This document shows, piece by piece, positions 1 to 6,722 of a stretch of DNA of 8,921 bases (its first letter is position 1; each line of letters opens with the position of its first letter). Location: NCBI GenBank assembly GCA_003557085.1, contig PWPR01000142.1:1-8921 (forward strand), in the 5' to 3' direction. Origin of the DNA: Clostridia bacterium (GTDB lineage: Bacteria > Bacillota > UBA994 > PWPR01). A program made the position numbers and the translations under genes. A model generated the notes under the pieces. That model was not told the DNA's origin. It ran no database searches and worked only from the letters and a program-made list of their open reading frames with translations.

Positions 1-646
1 AGATAAAGCAATGTTTAATAATATTGGGGTATCTTTTGAACAGTCAAATGTATATGGAAAATTAACGGCATTAGAAAACTTAAACTTTTACAGTAAGTTG
101 TTTGATACTAAAACTCTGGATGCTATGGAGCTGCTTAAGTTAGTAGGTCTAGATCATGTTGCTAATAAAAAGGCAAACACTTTTTCTAAAGGAATGAAAC
201 ACAGGCTGACTTTTGTAAGGAGTATGATAAACAATCCTAAAATATGGTTCTTAGATGAACCAACTACTGGTTTAGATCCATCTATTGCAAGTACTATAAA
301 AAGTATAATTAGGGATAAGAATGAAGAAGGAACTACAGTTTTTTTGACAACTCATAATATGCAAGTTGCTGATGAGTTATGCGATAGAGTAGCATTTATA
401 ATAGATGGGGAGATTAGCTTAATAGATTCACCAAGAAATCTGAAGCTAAAGTATGGTAAAAATCTTGTTAATATTGAGTATATAGTAGACGAGGAGCTGG
501 TTAGTGAGAATTTATCACTTGAAATAAATGAAGACAAGAACAAGTTAAGCAAAATACTTAATAATTACAAAATTGAGACCATGCATACAAAAGAGGCTAC
601 TTTAGAAGAGATATTTATTAGAGTTACAGGACGAGGTCTTCTGTAA
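1..646 (+). CDS. ABC transporter ATP-binding protein, 5'-truncated by the window edge
   Basis: This is the ATPase subunit of an ABC exporter, working on the cytoplasmic face with the two permeases downstream. The frame is open to the first base, so the gene begins before the window. The ATG at 11 is an internal Met: the P-loop (Walker A) is missing and the visible part starts just before the Q-loop region (IGVSFEQ, residues 5-11 counted from that ATG). Then come a divergent signature motif FSKGMK (58-63, in place of LSGGQ), Walker B IWFLDEP (78-84), the D-loop GLDPS (87-91) and the switch His in TTHNM (H115). The last 65 residues or so form the C-terminal extension usual in drug, bacteriocin or lantibiotic-type exporters. 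The stop overlaps the next start by one base (TAATG), pointing to translational coupling. The subunit call is firm; the substrate cannot be read from the sequence. Confidence 0.95.
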   Translation, partial: DKAMFNNIGVSFEQSNVYGKLTALENLNFYSKLFDTKTLDAMELLKLVGLDHVANKKANTFSKGMKHRLTFVRSMINNPKIWFLDEPTTGLDPSIASTIKSIIRDKNEEGTTVFLTTHNMQVADELCDRVAFIIDGEISLIDSPRNLKLKYGKNLVNIEYIVDEELVSENLSLEINEDKNKLSKILNNYKIETMHTKEATLEEIFIRVTGRGLL

Positions 647-1674
647 TGAAAAAACTTTTGGCTGTTTACATTAATGATTTAAAACTCTCAATTAACGGAC
701 TATATTTTTATATCGAAGTAATTATGGCGGTGACTTTCATCATTGCCATGTTAGTGGCAATACCAGATACTTTTGAGACTTCTAGAGAGTATTACTTATT
801 CCTGAACTTAGATCAACAAAACATAAGTCACAGTTTATTTGAGGATTTTCAAGATGCAATAATTACAAATAGTAGAGAAGAGCTTGAGTTGAAGCTGAAT
901 GAAAACAGAAATGCTGTTGGTATAGAAATAACAGAGAGAAGCAACAATATTACATTGGATATAGTACTACAGGGTCATGAAAGTCAAAGCTTAAGGAACT
1001 TTATATTGGCTGAGATAGAGGCTTCAATCATAGCAGATAGTTTTGGTTTTATTGATATAGTTGATGAAGTTAGGCTGCAAGACCAGCCAGATTCTTTAAG
1101 TGATAGAGAAAACATATTACCTATTTATTTAACAATTAATATAGCGTTGATGGGGCTTTTCATTATAGCAGCATATATTTTTCTAGATAAAGAGGAGGGT
1201 ATAGTTAAAGCATATGCTGTATCTCCATTGGGGATATGGAGTTATTTAGCCAGCAAAGCCTTTGTAATCTTAACAATGGGGATAGTTACTTCTTTAGTGG
1301 TTGTTTTCTCTATTATGCAGTTTAGAGTCAATTACTTACTCTTAACATTTTTAGTACTGTGTTTTAATGTGTTTGGATCAGCCTTAGGAATCCTAATTAC
1401 TAGCTTTTATGATTCAATGATAAAAGCAATGGAAGCACTCTACCTCGTAATAATGGTAATGATGATTGGTTCTATAACATATTTTGTACCAGCATTTAAC
1501 CCGATTTGGATAAGGGTTTTACCTGTTTATCCGATGCTATTCTCATTCAGGGAACTATTGTTAGAGCAGGGAAACATTCTGTATGCTTTACAAAACGCAA
1601 TAATATTTTTAGTCTTAGGTAGTTTTATATTTATTTATGCATCTAAACGATTTTCAAAGAGTCTGTCGGTTTAG
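646..1674 (+). CDS. ABC-2 type transporter permease (first of two)
   Basis: Membrane subunit of the exporter powered by the preceding ATPase. The 342 residues show the ABC-2 layout. One N-terminal helix (about 18-40) is followed by an external domain of about 115 residues with many charged residues, then five more hydrophobic segments (about 157-180, 198-222, 230-255, 264-282 and 313-332). The cytoplasmic stretch after the second helix, DKEEGIVKAYAVSPL (181-195), matches the E-x-G-x-hydrophobic-SP pattern of ABC-2 permeases that contact the ATPase. The start overlaps the ATPase stop, so no separate ribosome site is needed. One ATPase with two unlike permeases is an arrangement known in exporters annotated as fluoroquinolone, antibiotic or daunorubicin-type efflux. 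The family is clear from topology; the export substrate is unknown. Confidence 0.88.
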   Translation: MKKLLAVYINDLKLSINGLYFYIEVIMAVTFIIAMLVAIPDTFETSREYYLFLNLDQQNISHSLFEDFQDAIITNSREELELKLNENRNAVGIEITERSNNITLDIVLQGHESQSLRNFILAEIEASIIADSFGFIDIVDEVRLQDQPDSLSDRENILPIYLTINIALMGLFIIAAYIFLDKEEGIVKAYAVSPLGIWSYLASKAFVILTMGIVTSLVVVFSIMQFRVNYLLLTFLVLCFNVFGSALGILITSFYDSMIKAMEALYLVIMVMMIGSITYFVPAFNPIWIRVLPVYPMLFSFRELLLEQGNILYALQNAIIFLVLGSFIFIYASKRFSKSLSV

Positions 1675-1686
1675 TGAGGTGGTTTT

Positions 1687-2685
1687 ATGAGAAAAATAAT
1701 AGCAGTGCTTTATCGAGACATTCTTAATGGGTTAAGAGATTGGTTGATTCTATATTTAGCGATTGCGCCATTGTTAATAGCTTTAATTTTCCGGCTTGTT
1801 GTTCCTGGGGTATCTGATACAAACTTAAATTTAGTAATGAAGCATGGAGAAGATCAGCAACTAGTATCATATCTTGATGATTTTGCAAAGATAGAGTATG
1901 TGGATAGCTTAGAGGATATTGAAGAAAGAGTACTGAGAATGGATGATGTATTTGGAGTAATGACCGTTGATGAAAAAGTAGAGGTAATTACCCAAGGTAA
2001 TGAGAGACGAGAAATGATTGATGCTCTTAAGCTATTAATTAATAGACATTGCCATAGTGATGTAGAAGTTCCAATCAACATAATGATATCAGATGTAGGT
2101 TGGGGGGAGTCACCTCTTAAAATAGAAGGTGCCAATATTTTGATATTGTTTACTTCTGTATTTGGAGGAATGCTCATTTTATTGAATATGGTAGATGAAA
2201 AGATGAGCAACACATTGAGTTCAATAAATGTTTCTACTATATCTAGATTTGAGTTTGTAGTCGGAAAGAGCATTTTAGGATTCATTCTCCCAATTGTTGG
2301 TTCAATAGGAGCATTACTCATATTAGAGTTTGAAACTATTAACATTGCACATCTTGTGATAACATTATTATCAATTGGTCTAACTAGTGTTGTTATTGGC
2401 TTTGCTATAGGTGTTTATAATGATGAACCAATAGCAGCTATTGCAAGTATGAAAGGAGTATTTATACCATTAATACTTTCTGTTGCAGGTGCGATATATT
2501 TATCTGACCAATTACAAGTTTTACTGTTTTGGTCACCTTTTTACTGGGCATATCAAAATATTAATGCGATTTTACTAAATGAGTCATCTACTTATTTAAT
2601 ATTTAGGAATAGTTTTAATATATTTATTATCTCCCTTGCTGTGTTTGCTATATTAAGAAAACGAATAATAAGAGGTTTTGATTAA
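1687..2685 (+). CDS. ABC-2 type transporter permease (second of two)
   Basis: Probably the partner permease completing a heterodimeric membrane domain. The 332 residues repeat the layout of the previous gene: helix at about 19-40, external domain at about 41-148, then helices at about 149-168, 190-213, 220-245, 256-275 and 304-323. The loop after helix 2 (MVDEKMSNTLSSINVSTIS) is the equivalent of the ABC-2 coupling segment. The external part includes DDVFGVMTVDEKVEVITQG (86-104), like the small beta-rich domains of this family. The ATG is 12 bases after the previous stop and preceded by GAGGTGG at 1676-1682, a good ribosome site. The two permeases are similar in length and fold but clearly different in sequence, suggesting an old duplication. 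Function is inferred from topology and the ATPase neighbour. Confidence 0.88.
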   Translation: MRKIIAVLYRDILNGLRDWLILYLAIAPLLIALIFRLVVPGVSDTNLNLVMKHGEDQQLVSYLDDFAKIEYVDSLEDIEERVLRMDDVFGVMTVDEKVEVITQGNERREMIDALKLLINRHCHSDVEVPINIMISDVGWGESPLKIEGANILILFTSVFGGMLILLNMVDEKMSNTLSSINVSTISRFEFVVGKSILGFILPIVGSIGALLILEFETINIAHLVITLLSIGLTSVVIGFAIGVYNDEPIAAIASMKGVFIPLILSVAGAIYLSDQLQVLLFWSPFYWAYQNINAILLNESSTYLIFRNSFNIFIISLAVFAILRKRIIRGFD

Positions 2686-2693
2686 ACCGTGAT

Positions 2694-2704
2694 GAAAGGA
2701 AGAG
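2694..2704 (+). promoter_or_regulatory. Ribosome binding site deciding a TTG start
   Basis: GAAAGGAAGAG lies just before the TTG at 2709, leaving 8 bases after AGGA. No ATG or GTG in this frame fits the N-terminus of the DsrE-like protein, and an ATG at 2692 is in another frame that closes after six codons. The site therefore supports TTG as the start. Confidence 0.7.
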
Positions 2705-2708
2705 TAAT

Positions 2709-3047
2709 TTGAAAAAAGTTGTTATTTTTGCTTTTAATGGAAATATAATGTGTTTCATGCACAACATTCTGAATGTCTTAGACTTGCACAAAAAAGGATA
2801 TGAAGCGACTTTAGTAATTGAAGGAGAAGCTGTTAGACTAATTAAAGAGTTAATAGAAGGTAAGAACAAGCTATTTAATCAAATGATCGAGTTAGAATTA
2901 ATACATGGAGTCTGTAAAGCATGTTCAGCTAAACTAGGTGTTTTAGAATATAATGAAAACTCACCAATCAATATTATAGGTGATATGCAAGGGCATCCAT
3001 CAGTTAGTCAGTTTACTGAAAGAGGATTCCAAGTAATTACTCTATAA
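2709..3047 (+). CDS. DsrE/DsrF-like small soluble protein
   Basis: A 112-residue cytoplasmic protein of the DsrE-like fold. Proteins of this superfamily often handle sulfur on a conserved cysteine, though many members have no assigned role. The N-terminus MKKVVIFAFNGNIMCFMHNILN gives the first beta strand and helix, followed by GYEATLVIEGEAVRLI (30-45), a second strand-helix unit typical of the family. The cysteine motif GVCKACSAKLGV (67-78) holds C69 and C72, with C72 at about the position of the DsrE active Cys; C15 lies near the N-terminus. The C-terminal GHPSVSQFTERGFQVITL closes the fold. Translation starts at TTG. The gene sits 23 bases after the permease and 19 before the pirin, with no terminator between, so it looks co-transcribed with both. 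The superfamily call is good; sulfur transfer is only inferred. Confidence 0.8.
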   Translation: MKKVVIFAFNGNIMCFMHNILNVLDLHKKGYEATLVIEGEAVRLIKELIEGKNKLFNQMIELELIHGVCKACSAKLGVLEYNENSPINIIGDMQGHPSVSQFTERGFQVITL

Positions 3048-3066
3048 GATTAAACTGGAGGAAATT

Positions 3067-3909
3067 ATGAAAGAGAGATATGTAAAAAAGGTATTTAATG
3101 GGAGAAATACAAAAGATGGAGCAGGTGTTAAGTTAGTTAGAGTTTTTGCAAAAAATGAAGTAATTGAGTTGGATCCTTTTTTAATGCTTGATGCTTTTGA
3201 TTCTGACAATCCAGATGATTACATCAAAGGATTCCCATGGCACCCTCATAGGGGTATAGAGACAATAACATATTTGATAGAGGGAGAGATTATTCATGAG
3301 GATAGTCTTAACAATTCTGGTGTAATAAGAGACGGGGATTGTCAATGGATGACTGCCGGTTCAGGAATATTACATCAAGAGATGCCCCAAGGTAGTTCAA
3401 AAATGTATGGCCTACAAATATGGCTGAATCTACCTAGAGAGAGTAAGATGACTAGTCCTAGATACAATGATATTTACTCCAAAGATGTTCCTGCTATTGT
3501 GGAGGATGGTTTGTGTATTAGAATAATAGCTGGGGAGTTTCAAAATGAAAAGGGAGCTTTTATGGGTGAATATGTTAAGCCACTAATATTAGATATTTCA
3601 GCTAAGAAAGACAAAGTATTTACTCATAAGACGAATATTGAAGAGAATTCATTTTTGTATGTTTTCAAAGGAAAAGGTATAGTAGGCAAAGATGAAATTT
3701 TAGAAAAAACAGCTGTAGTATTTAGCAGTGGTGATGTACTGAAACTTACATCTTTAACTGATGATTTTAGATTCATGTTTTTCTCTGCCATTCCATTAAA
3801 AGAACCAATTGCCTGGGGTGGTCCGATTGTGATGAATACAGATGAAGAGCTAAAGACAGCTTTTGCTGAACTGGACAGTGGTAAGTTTATTAGAGAGAGT
3901 GCAAAATAA
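3067..3909 (+). CDS. Pirin family protein (bicupin)
   Basis: Pirins are cytoplasmic double beta-barrel (bicupin) proteins with an iron site in the N-terminal cupin. Some members act as quercetin dioxygenases and others as redox-sensitive regulators. Length (280) is normal for the family. The metal ligands are visible: HPHRGIET gives H59 and H61, and ILHQEMP gives H103 and E105, the H-x-H...H-x-E set known in pirin. Other family marks are DPFLMLDAFD (36-45), GDCQWMTAGSGILHQEM (90-106) and LQIWLNLP, followed by the second cupin (about 165-260, with IAWGGPIVMNT near the end). The ATG is preceded by GGAGGAAATT, a strong ribosome site. It is the last gene of the exporter operon, ended by the hairpin at 3921-3951. 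No fold-breaking change is seen; the substrate or regulated partner is unknown. Confidence 0.93.
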   Translation: MKERYVKKVFNGRNTKDGAGVKLVRVFAKNEVIELDPFLMLDAFDSDNPDDYIKGFPWHPHRGIETITYLIEGEIIHEDSLNNSGVIRDGDCQWMTAGSGILHQEMPQGSSKMYGLQIWLNLPRESKMTSPRYNDIYSKDVPAIVEDGLCIRIIAGEFQNEKGAFMGEYVKPLILDISAKKDKVFTHKTNIEENSFLYVFKGKGIVGKDEILEKTAVVFSSGDVLKLTSLTDDFRFMFFSAIPLKEPIAWGGPIVMNTDEELKTAFAELDSGKFIRESAK

Positions 3910-3920
3910 ACTAAAAAAGT

Positions 3921-3955
3921 AAAATAAGGTGGAAAACAACCACCTTATTTTATTG
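3921..3955 (+). terminator. Rho-independent terminator after the pirin gene
   Basis: A perfect 12-bp stem, AAAATAAGGTGG (3921-3932) and CCACCTTATTTT (3940-3951), encloses a 7-base loop AAAACAA. It starts 11 bases after the pirin stop. The run of T on the 3' side is short and partly within the stem, and an A run precedes the stem, so it may work in both directions. It separates the exporter-pirin unit from the LuxR-type gene. Confidence 0.85.
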
Positions 3956-3968
3956 AGTAATGGATTTG

Positions 3969-3977
3969 TGATATAAT
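3969..3977 (+). promoter_or_regulatory. Extended -10 promoter for the membrane LuxR gene
   Basis: TGATATAAT reads as an extended -10 element (TG-n-TATAAT) with a perfect TATAAT at 3972-3977. No good -35 is seen at 16-18 bases upstream because the preceding terminator occupies that stretch, but an extended -10 can work without one. Transcription would start near 3984, about 30 bases before the ATG. The -10 lies within a small dyad, TGAT-ATA-ATCA (3969-3979). Confidence 0.6.
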
Positions 3978-4012
3978 CAACATGCTTATTACACCAAAAA
4001 GGATGAAATAAT

Positions 4013-5419
4013 ATGAACTCTAACAGTAGCAGGAAAGACATTATACAAAGTTTCTCTTTAAGACAGCAGTATTTAACAATTGTAGGTTTTTCTATGTTCT
4101 TTGGATGGTTACTCGCAGTTCCTTTTCAAGGACAGGTATTGCAAAGCATTTTAAATCTAAAAGAATTAGAGTTTATGTATTTTCATGAGTTGCCAATAAT
4201 TACACATTTACTAGGATTACTTGCAAGTGTTTTTATTATCAAGAGTCAAATGGCAGCGAAAATAACTATGATGATTTCATCAATAGTATGCATTTTAGGG
4301 AGCATAGTATTTTATTTAACATTTTCTAATTTATGGTATATAGCTTTGGGATCAATATCTTTTTTTGCTGGCTTGTTTGTGGCCAGTTGGGTTATGTTTT
4401 ACAAAACATATTCAAAAGACAGTGATAGGATAAAAATAGCGATTGATGTCTTAATTTTATCAAATTTATTTATGTTGATTTTTGATTTAATAGCAGTTCT
4501 TGTATCTCCAAATCTTGCTTTATTTGTAACGATTGCTTTTCTTTTAGGAAGTTTGTTATTGACCATGAGACTAGACGATCAGTATGAAGTTTTAAACCAA
4601 GAGATAGCTTATGAAAAAGGAAGTTTCAGCGTTGCGTTTCTTACTCTTAGTTTATTTATTTTTGTTGTTACTATAGGTTCTGGGTTTATGTATCAAGTAA
4701 TAAATCCAGCTTACTCAGATTTTCCAGGAGTTGTAGCATTCTATTGGGCTATTCCTTATATACTTATATTACTACTAATAAGAAAATATAAAGAAAGAGT
4801 AAGTATATATTCTTATTTGTATTTTGCAATAGCAATGAAGGGCTTTGCTTTTTTAATATTTAGTAATTTGTCTATAAGCATAAGTAGCTATTTTCTTGTC
4901 AACTCATTCTTAATGGCCGCCTTAGGCATTTTTGATATGTTCTTATGGGTTGCTTTAAGTAATTTTATAGTTAGGCATAATGAACCAGTGAAAATATGGG
5001 CTTATGGACTTAGTGTTAATTTGCTCGGAATTCTAATAGGTGGGATTAGTGGTAATATAATCTCAGCCAATGATCAATTTGTAGATATTTCAAGCATTGC
5101 AATAGTATCAGTTTTTATATTAGTCATTATTCTACATTTTTTATTAAGTAGCTTTAACAAACTTGAAAAAATTGATAAAATTCAAAGTACTGAAAATAAT
5201 TTTAAAATTATGAATTTCGATAATGTCAAAGATAGATTCAAGTTAACTGAGAGAGAAATAGAAGTTATTAGTTTGGTTGTAAAAGGTTATACTTATAGGG
5301 CCATTGCTGAAGAGCTTAATATAACTGATAACACTGTGAAATTTCATTCTAAAAACATATATTCAAAGATTGGGGTAAACTCAAAGATGAAGTTAATAGA
5401 AGAATTGGAGAATATCTAA
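4013..5419 (+). CDS. Membrane-bound LuxR-type transcriptional regulator (12 TM helices + HTH)
   Basis: The 468-residue protein joins a polytopic membrane part to a DNA-binding domain. About twelve hydrophobic segments can be counted (roughly 20-40, 60-77, 85-101, 107-129, 143-163, 168-184, 205-225, 240-257, 264-283, 292-316, 328-350, 358-378), with a charged break around 185-204 splitting them six and six, as in major facilitator transporters. After a linker (380-408) comes a LuxR/GerE helix-turn-helix: LTEREIEVISLVVKGYTYRA, then IAEELNITDNTVKFHSKNIY and SKIGVNSK (411-458). No receiver domain is present. The likely role is a one-component regulator whose membrane part senses a ligand while the HTH stays at the membrane. 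Proteins of this architecture occur in Clostridia and Coriobacteria, mostly uncharacterised. The ATG has GGATG about 8 bases upstream. The gene stands alone between terminators. Signal and targets are unknown. Confidence 0.9.
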   Translation: MNSNSSRKDIIQSFSLRQQYLTIVGFSMFFGWLLAVPFQGQVLQSILNLKELEFMYFHELPIITHLLGLLASVFIIKSQMAAKITMMISSIVCILGSIVFYLTFSNLWYIALGSISFFAGLFVASWVMFYKTYSKDSDRIKIAIDVLILSNLFMLIFDLIAVLVSPNLALFVTIAFLLGSLLLTMRLDDQYEVLNQEIAYEKGSFSVAFLTLSLFIFVVTIGSGFMYQVINPAYSDFPGVVAFYWAIPYILILLLIRKYKERVSIYSYLYFAIAMKGFAFLIFSNLSISISSYFLVNSFLMAALGIFDMFLWVALSNFIVRHNEPVKIWAYGLSVNLLGILIGGISGNIISANDQFVDISSIAIVSVFILVIILHFLLSSFNKLEKIDKIQSTENNFKIMNFDNVKDRFKLTEREIEVISLVVKGYTYRAIAEELNITDNTVKFHSKNIYSKIGVNSKMKLIEELENI

Positions 5420-5448
5420 CCTACACATAATGTGTAGGTTGTTTTTTT
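5418..5448 (+). terminator. Rho-independent terminator after the membrane LuxR gene
   Basis: A perfect 10-bp stem, AACCTACACA (5418-5427) and TGTGTAGGTT (5431-5440), has a TAA loop and is followed by G and seven T (5442-5448). The left arm begins inside the stop codon TAA (5417-5419). This is a textbook intrinsic terminator. Confidence 0.92.
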
Positions 5449-5510
5449 ATTAAATACTACAGTTTTTATGTGTTCTAAAACGTGTATTTGTACTGTATTA
5501 TTTAGTTATC

Positions 5511-5516
5511 AAGGAG
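5511..5516 (+). promoter_or_regulatory. Strong Shine-Dalgarno, badly spaced for the possible starts
   Basis: AAGGAG directly abuts the first possible start, TTG at 5517, with no spacer. The next in-frame TTG (5532) is 15 bases away. The codon at the best spacing (9 bases) is ATA at 5526. The element marks a translated gene but leaves the exact start open. A weak -10-like TATTAT lies upstream at 5496-5501. Confidence 0.55.
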
Positions 5517-5957
5517 TTGGTAAGAATAAATTTGATTATTAGTTTGTTTTATATATTTATAGTTTTACTGTCTTGCTGGCTTATTATTAGTTATGGGAAA
5601 CTGTTTGAGAGATATAATAAAGTAATACAGGAATATAATGTTTTGCATGACTTATTAAATGAGATTTCTAAAAAAGAAGAAGCTCAAGCTAAAAAAGTTA
5701 GTTCAGAAATGCATAAGGTAGATGTGTTTTGTGGTTTTGAAGAAGAAGTTTTAGCTAATTTGAAGGTGAACTCAAAGATTATTTTGCAACTAAATATTTA
5801 TAATCATTCTTTAAAACATTTTTACAAGCGATTTGATAAATCTTTGTGTAGGTATCTAACAGTAATAAATAAAAAATTTATGCCTTTGATGTATAAAGAA
5901 GGTATCGAAGGTCTTAAGTATGAGCGTAGGTTTAATAGCTTGAGTTTAATAGATTAG
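5517..5957 (+). CDS. Hypothetical single-pass membrane protein with coiled-coil-like region
   Basis: I do not recognise this family. The 146 residues begin with a hydrophobic helix (about 5-26, NLIISLFYIFIVLLSCWLII) without a cleavage-type motif, so it is probably a membrane anchor. Next is a charged, helix-favouring stretch (28-66, rich in E, K and Q with spaced leucines) that could form a short coiled coil. The last 80 residues are basic and aromatic, including HFYKRFDKSLCRYL (101-114) and FMPLMYKEGIEGLKYERRF (121-139). The start is uncertain: TTG 5517 touches the Shine-Dalgarno, TTG 5532 is far from it, and ATA 5526 is best spaced; choosing among them removes at most five residues. The gene stands between two terminators. 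Residue composition, including the anchor helix, supports a real gene rather than chance. Function is unknown. Confidence 0.72.
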   Translation: MVRINLIISLFYIFIVLLSCWLIISYGKLFERYNKVIQEYNVLHDLLNEISKKEEAQAKKVSSEMHKVDVFCGFEEEVLANLKVNSKIILQLNIYNHSLKHFYKRFDKSLCRYLTVINKKFMPLMYKEGIEGLKYERRFNSLSLID

Positions 5958-6035
5958 TAAACGTCCCCTTTTATATAGATAAATGATTAAGAAATAGTTT
6001 TCCCAAACTTGAGATATTTCTTATTCACTTCTCAC

Positions 6036-6073
6036 TGAGATTCGCCCAACTTAGTTGGGCGAATCTCATTTTC
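6036..6073 (+). terminator. Strong hairpin terminator downstream of the 146-residue gene
   Basis: A perfect 15-bp stem, TGAGATTCGCCCAAC (6036-6050) and GTTGGGCGAATCTCA (6054-6068), with a TTA loop, is followed by TTTTCCTTT. It lies 78 bases after the stop codon and is the most GC-rich structure in the surrounding region. It most likely ends transcription of the preceding gene. The T tract is interrupted, so some read-through is possible. Confidence 0.85.
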
Positions 6074-6189
6074 CTTTAAAAAAGGCTTAAGATAATAAAG
6101 AAAAACTAACAAGAAAGTATCTTATTCAACATGATATTAGTTAATTCTTCTTTATATATTGATACTTAAGACACATAATACTTTTGCCT

Positions 6190-6390
6190 CTATAAGTATT
6201 TTTTTTCAAAGTAGAGCATGAGAAGTTTTAATACTAATCCTTTTAGATAATTAGCACTAGATCTTACTGCACTTTTAGCAGTTCCAACAAATCTATTAGA
6301 TATTTGCTTATTTTTAAAAATTTAGCTTGCTAAAAAGTTGAGACTACTCTCATATAAAGTACTAGTTTTTTCTTTAAGTGCATAATACTA
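6190..6390 (-). pseudogene. Possible gene relic on the minus strand
   Basis: Read on the minus strand from 6387 to 6193 there are 21 open codons, a TAA, then 43 open codons ending at TAG (6190-6192), all in one frame. The second stretch has an ordered, protein-like composition: SNRFVGTAKSAVRSSANYLK followed by a leucine-rich run and a charged end. There is no start codon with a ribosome site. It could be the decayed C-terminus of a transposase or other gene, but I cannot name a family, and open runs of this length can occur by chance. Confidence 0.2.
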
Positions 6391-6591
6391 ATAAAGATCT
6401 TTTAGTAAACAGTAAAAATTTTACCATTAAAAATATGACTTTAAAGCCATCAAAATGTAATAAGGATAATAATTAGTTAATAGATTTATTGTATAATCAA
6501 GCAATATTGGATTATATTTGCGCAATCAAGAAGATTAATTACACAATAATAACTTTAAAATATAATAAAATATAATAGGATTATGAAATAA

Positions 6592-6690
6592 GATTTGGTT
6601 TTAGATGTAGTGGTGAGATTTAGAGTTAAAGAGGTTGTTGAGTGTTTACTAAACAGTAGATATATCAAAACTATAAGCAGAAAAAGTATA
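6592..6690 (+). pseudogene. Possible gene fragment on the plus strand
   Basis: Thirty-three open codons read DLVLDVVVRFRVKEVVECLL and on to a TAG at 6691; an ATG at 6583 in the same frame is cut off by TAA at 6589. The stretch is locally richer in G than its surroundings and reads like an amphipathic helix. Downstream the frame is broken by several stops. It may be a remnant of a small DNA-binding or other protein, or simply leader sequence of the SDR operon. Confidence 0.15.
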
Positions 6691-6693
6691 TAG

Positions 6694-6722
6694 TTTACTA
6701 AAGGTATAGAAACGTGTTTAAT
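6694..6722 (+). promoter_or_regulatory. Candidate promoter for the SDR-hydrolase-glpK operon
   Basis: TTTACT (6694-6699) and TTTAAT (6717-6722) are 17 bases apart and match the sigma-A consensus at 4 and 5 of 6 positions. This would leave a leader of about 100 bases before the SDR start. A rival pair, TTGAGT (6638-6643) and TATATC (6661-6666), also has 17-base spacing. In DNA this AT-rich, such matches are frequent, so neither is secure. Confidence 0.28.

Noticed and set aside
11..13. ATG at 11 as a true start of the ABC ATPase
   Set aside because: The frame is open upstream, Walker A is missing, and the sequence after this Met is the Q-loop region found in mid-domain in ABC ATPases.
352..552. 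Minus-strand open frame of 66 codons
   Set aside because: Antisense to the ABC ATPase gene; serine-rich shadow composition.
1854..2345. Minus-strand open frame of 163 codons
   Set aside because: It lies wholly inside the second permease gene, is very rich in Ser, Thr and Ile as expected for an antisense shadow, and has no ribosome site.
2648..2869. Minus-strand open frame of 73 codons across the permease/DsrE junction
   Set aside because: Antisense to two well-supported genes, and the protein has no recognisable features.
3850..4041. Minus-strand open frame of 63 codons across the terminator and LuxR promoter
   Set aside because: It overlaps the pirin end, a perfect terminator stem and the promoter; its Phe/Leu-rich sequence is explained by the reverse complement of A-rich DNA.
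5989..6022. AAGAAATA/TATTTCTT hairpin before the strong terminator
   Set aside because: All-but-one A/T pairs with an 18-base loop; unlikely to be stable and expected by chance in this composition.
6486..6549. TTATTGT...ACAATAA inverted repeat as insertion-sequence ends or a structured RNA
   Set aside because: Only 7 bp of AT-rich pairing across about 50 bases, with no target duplication or coding content between.
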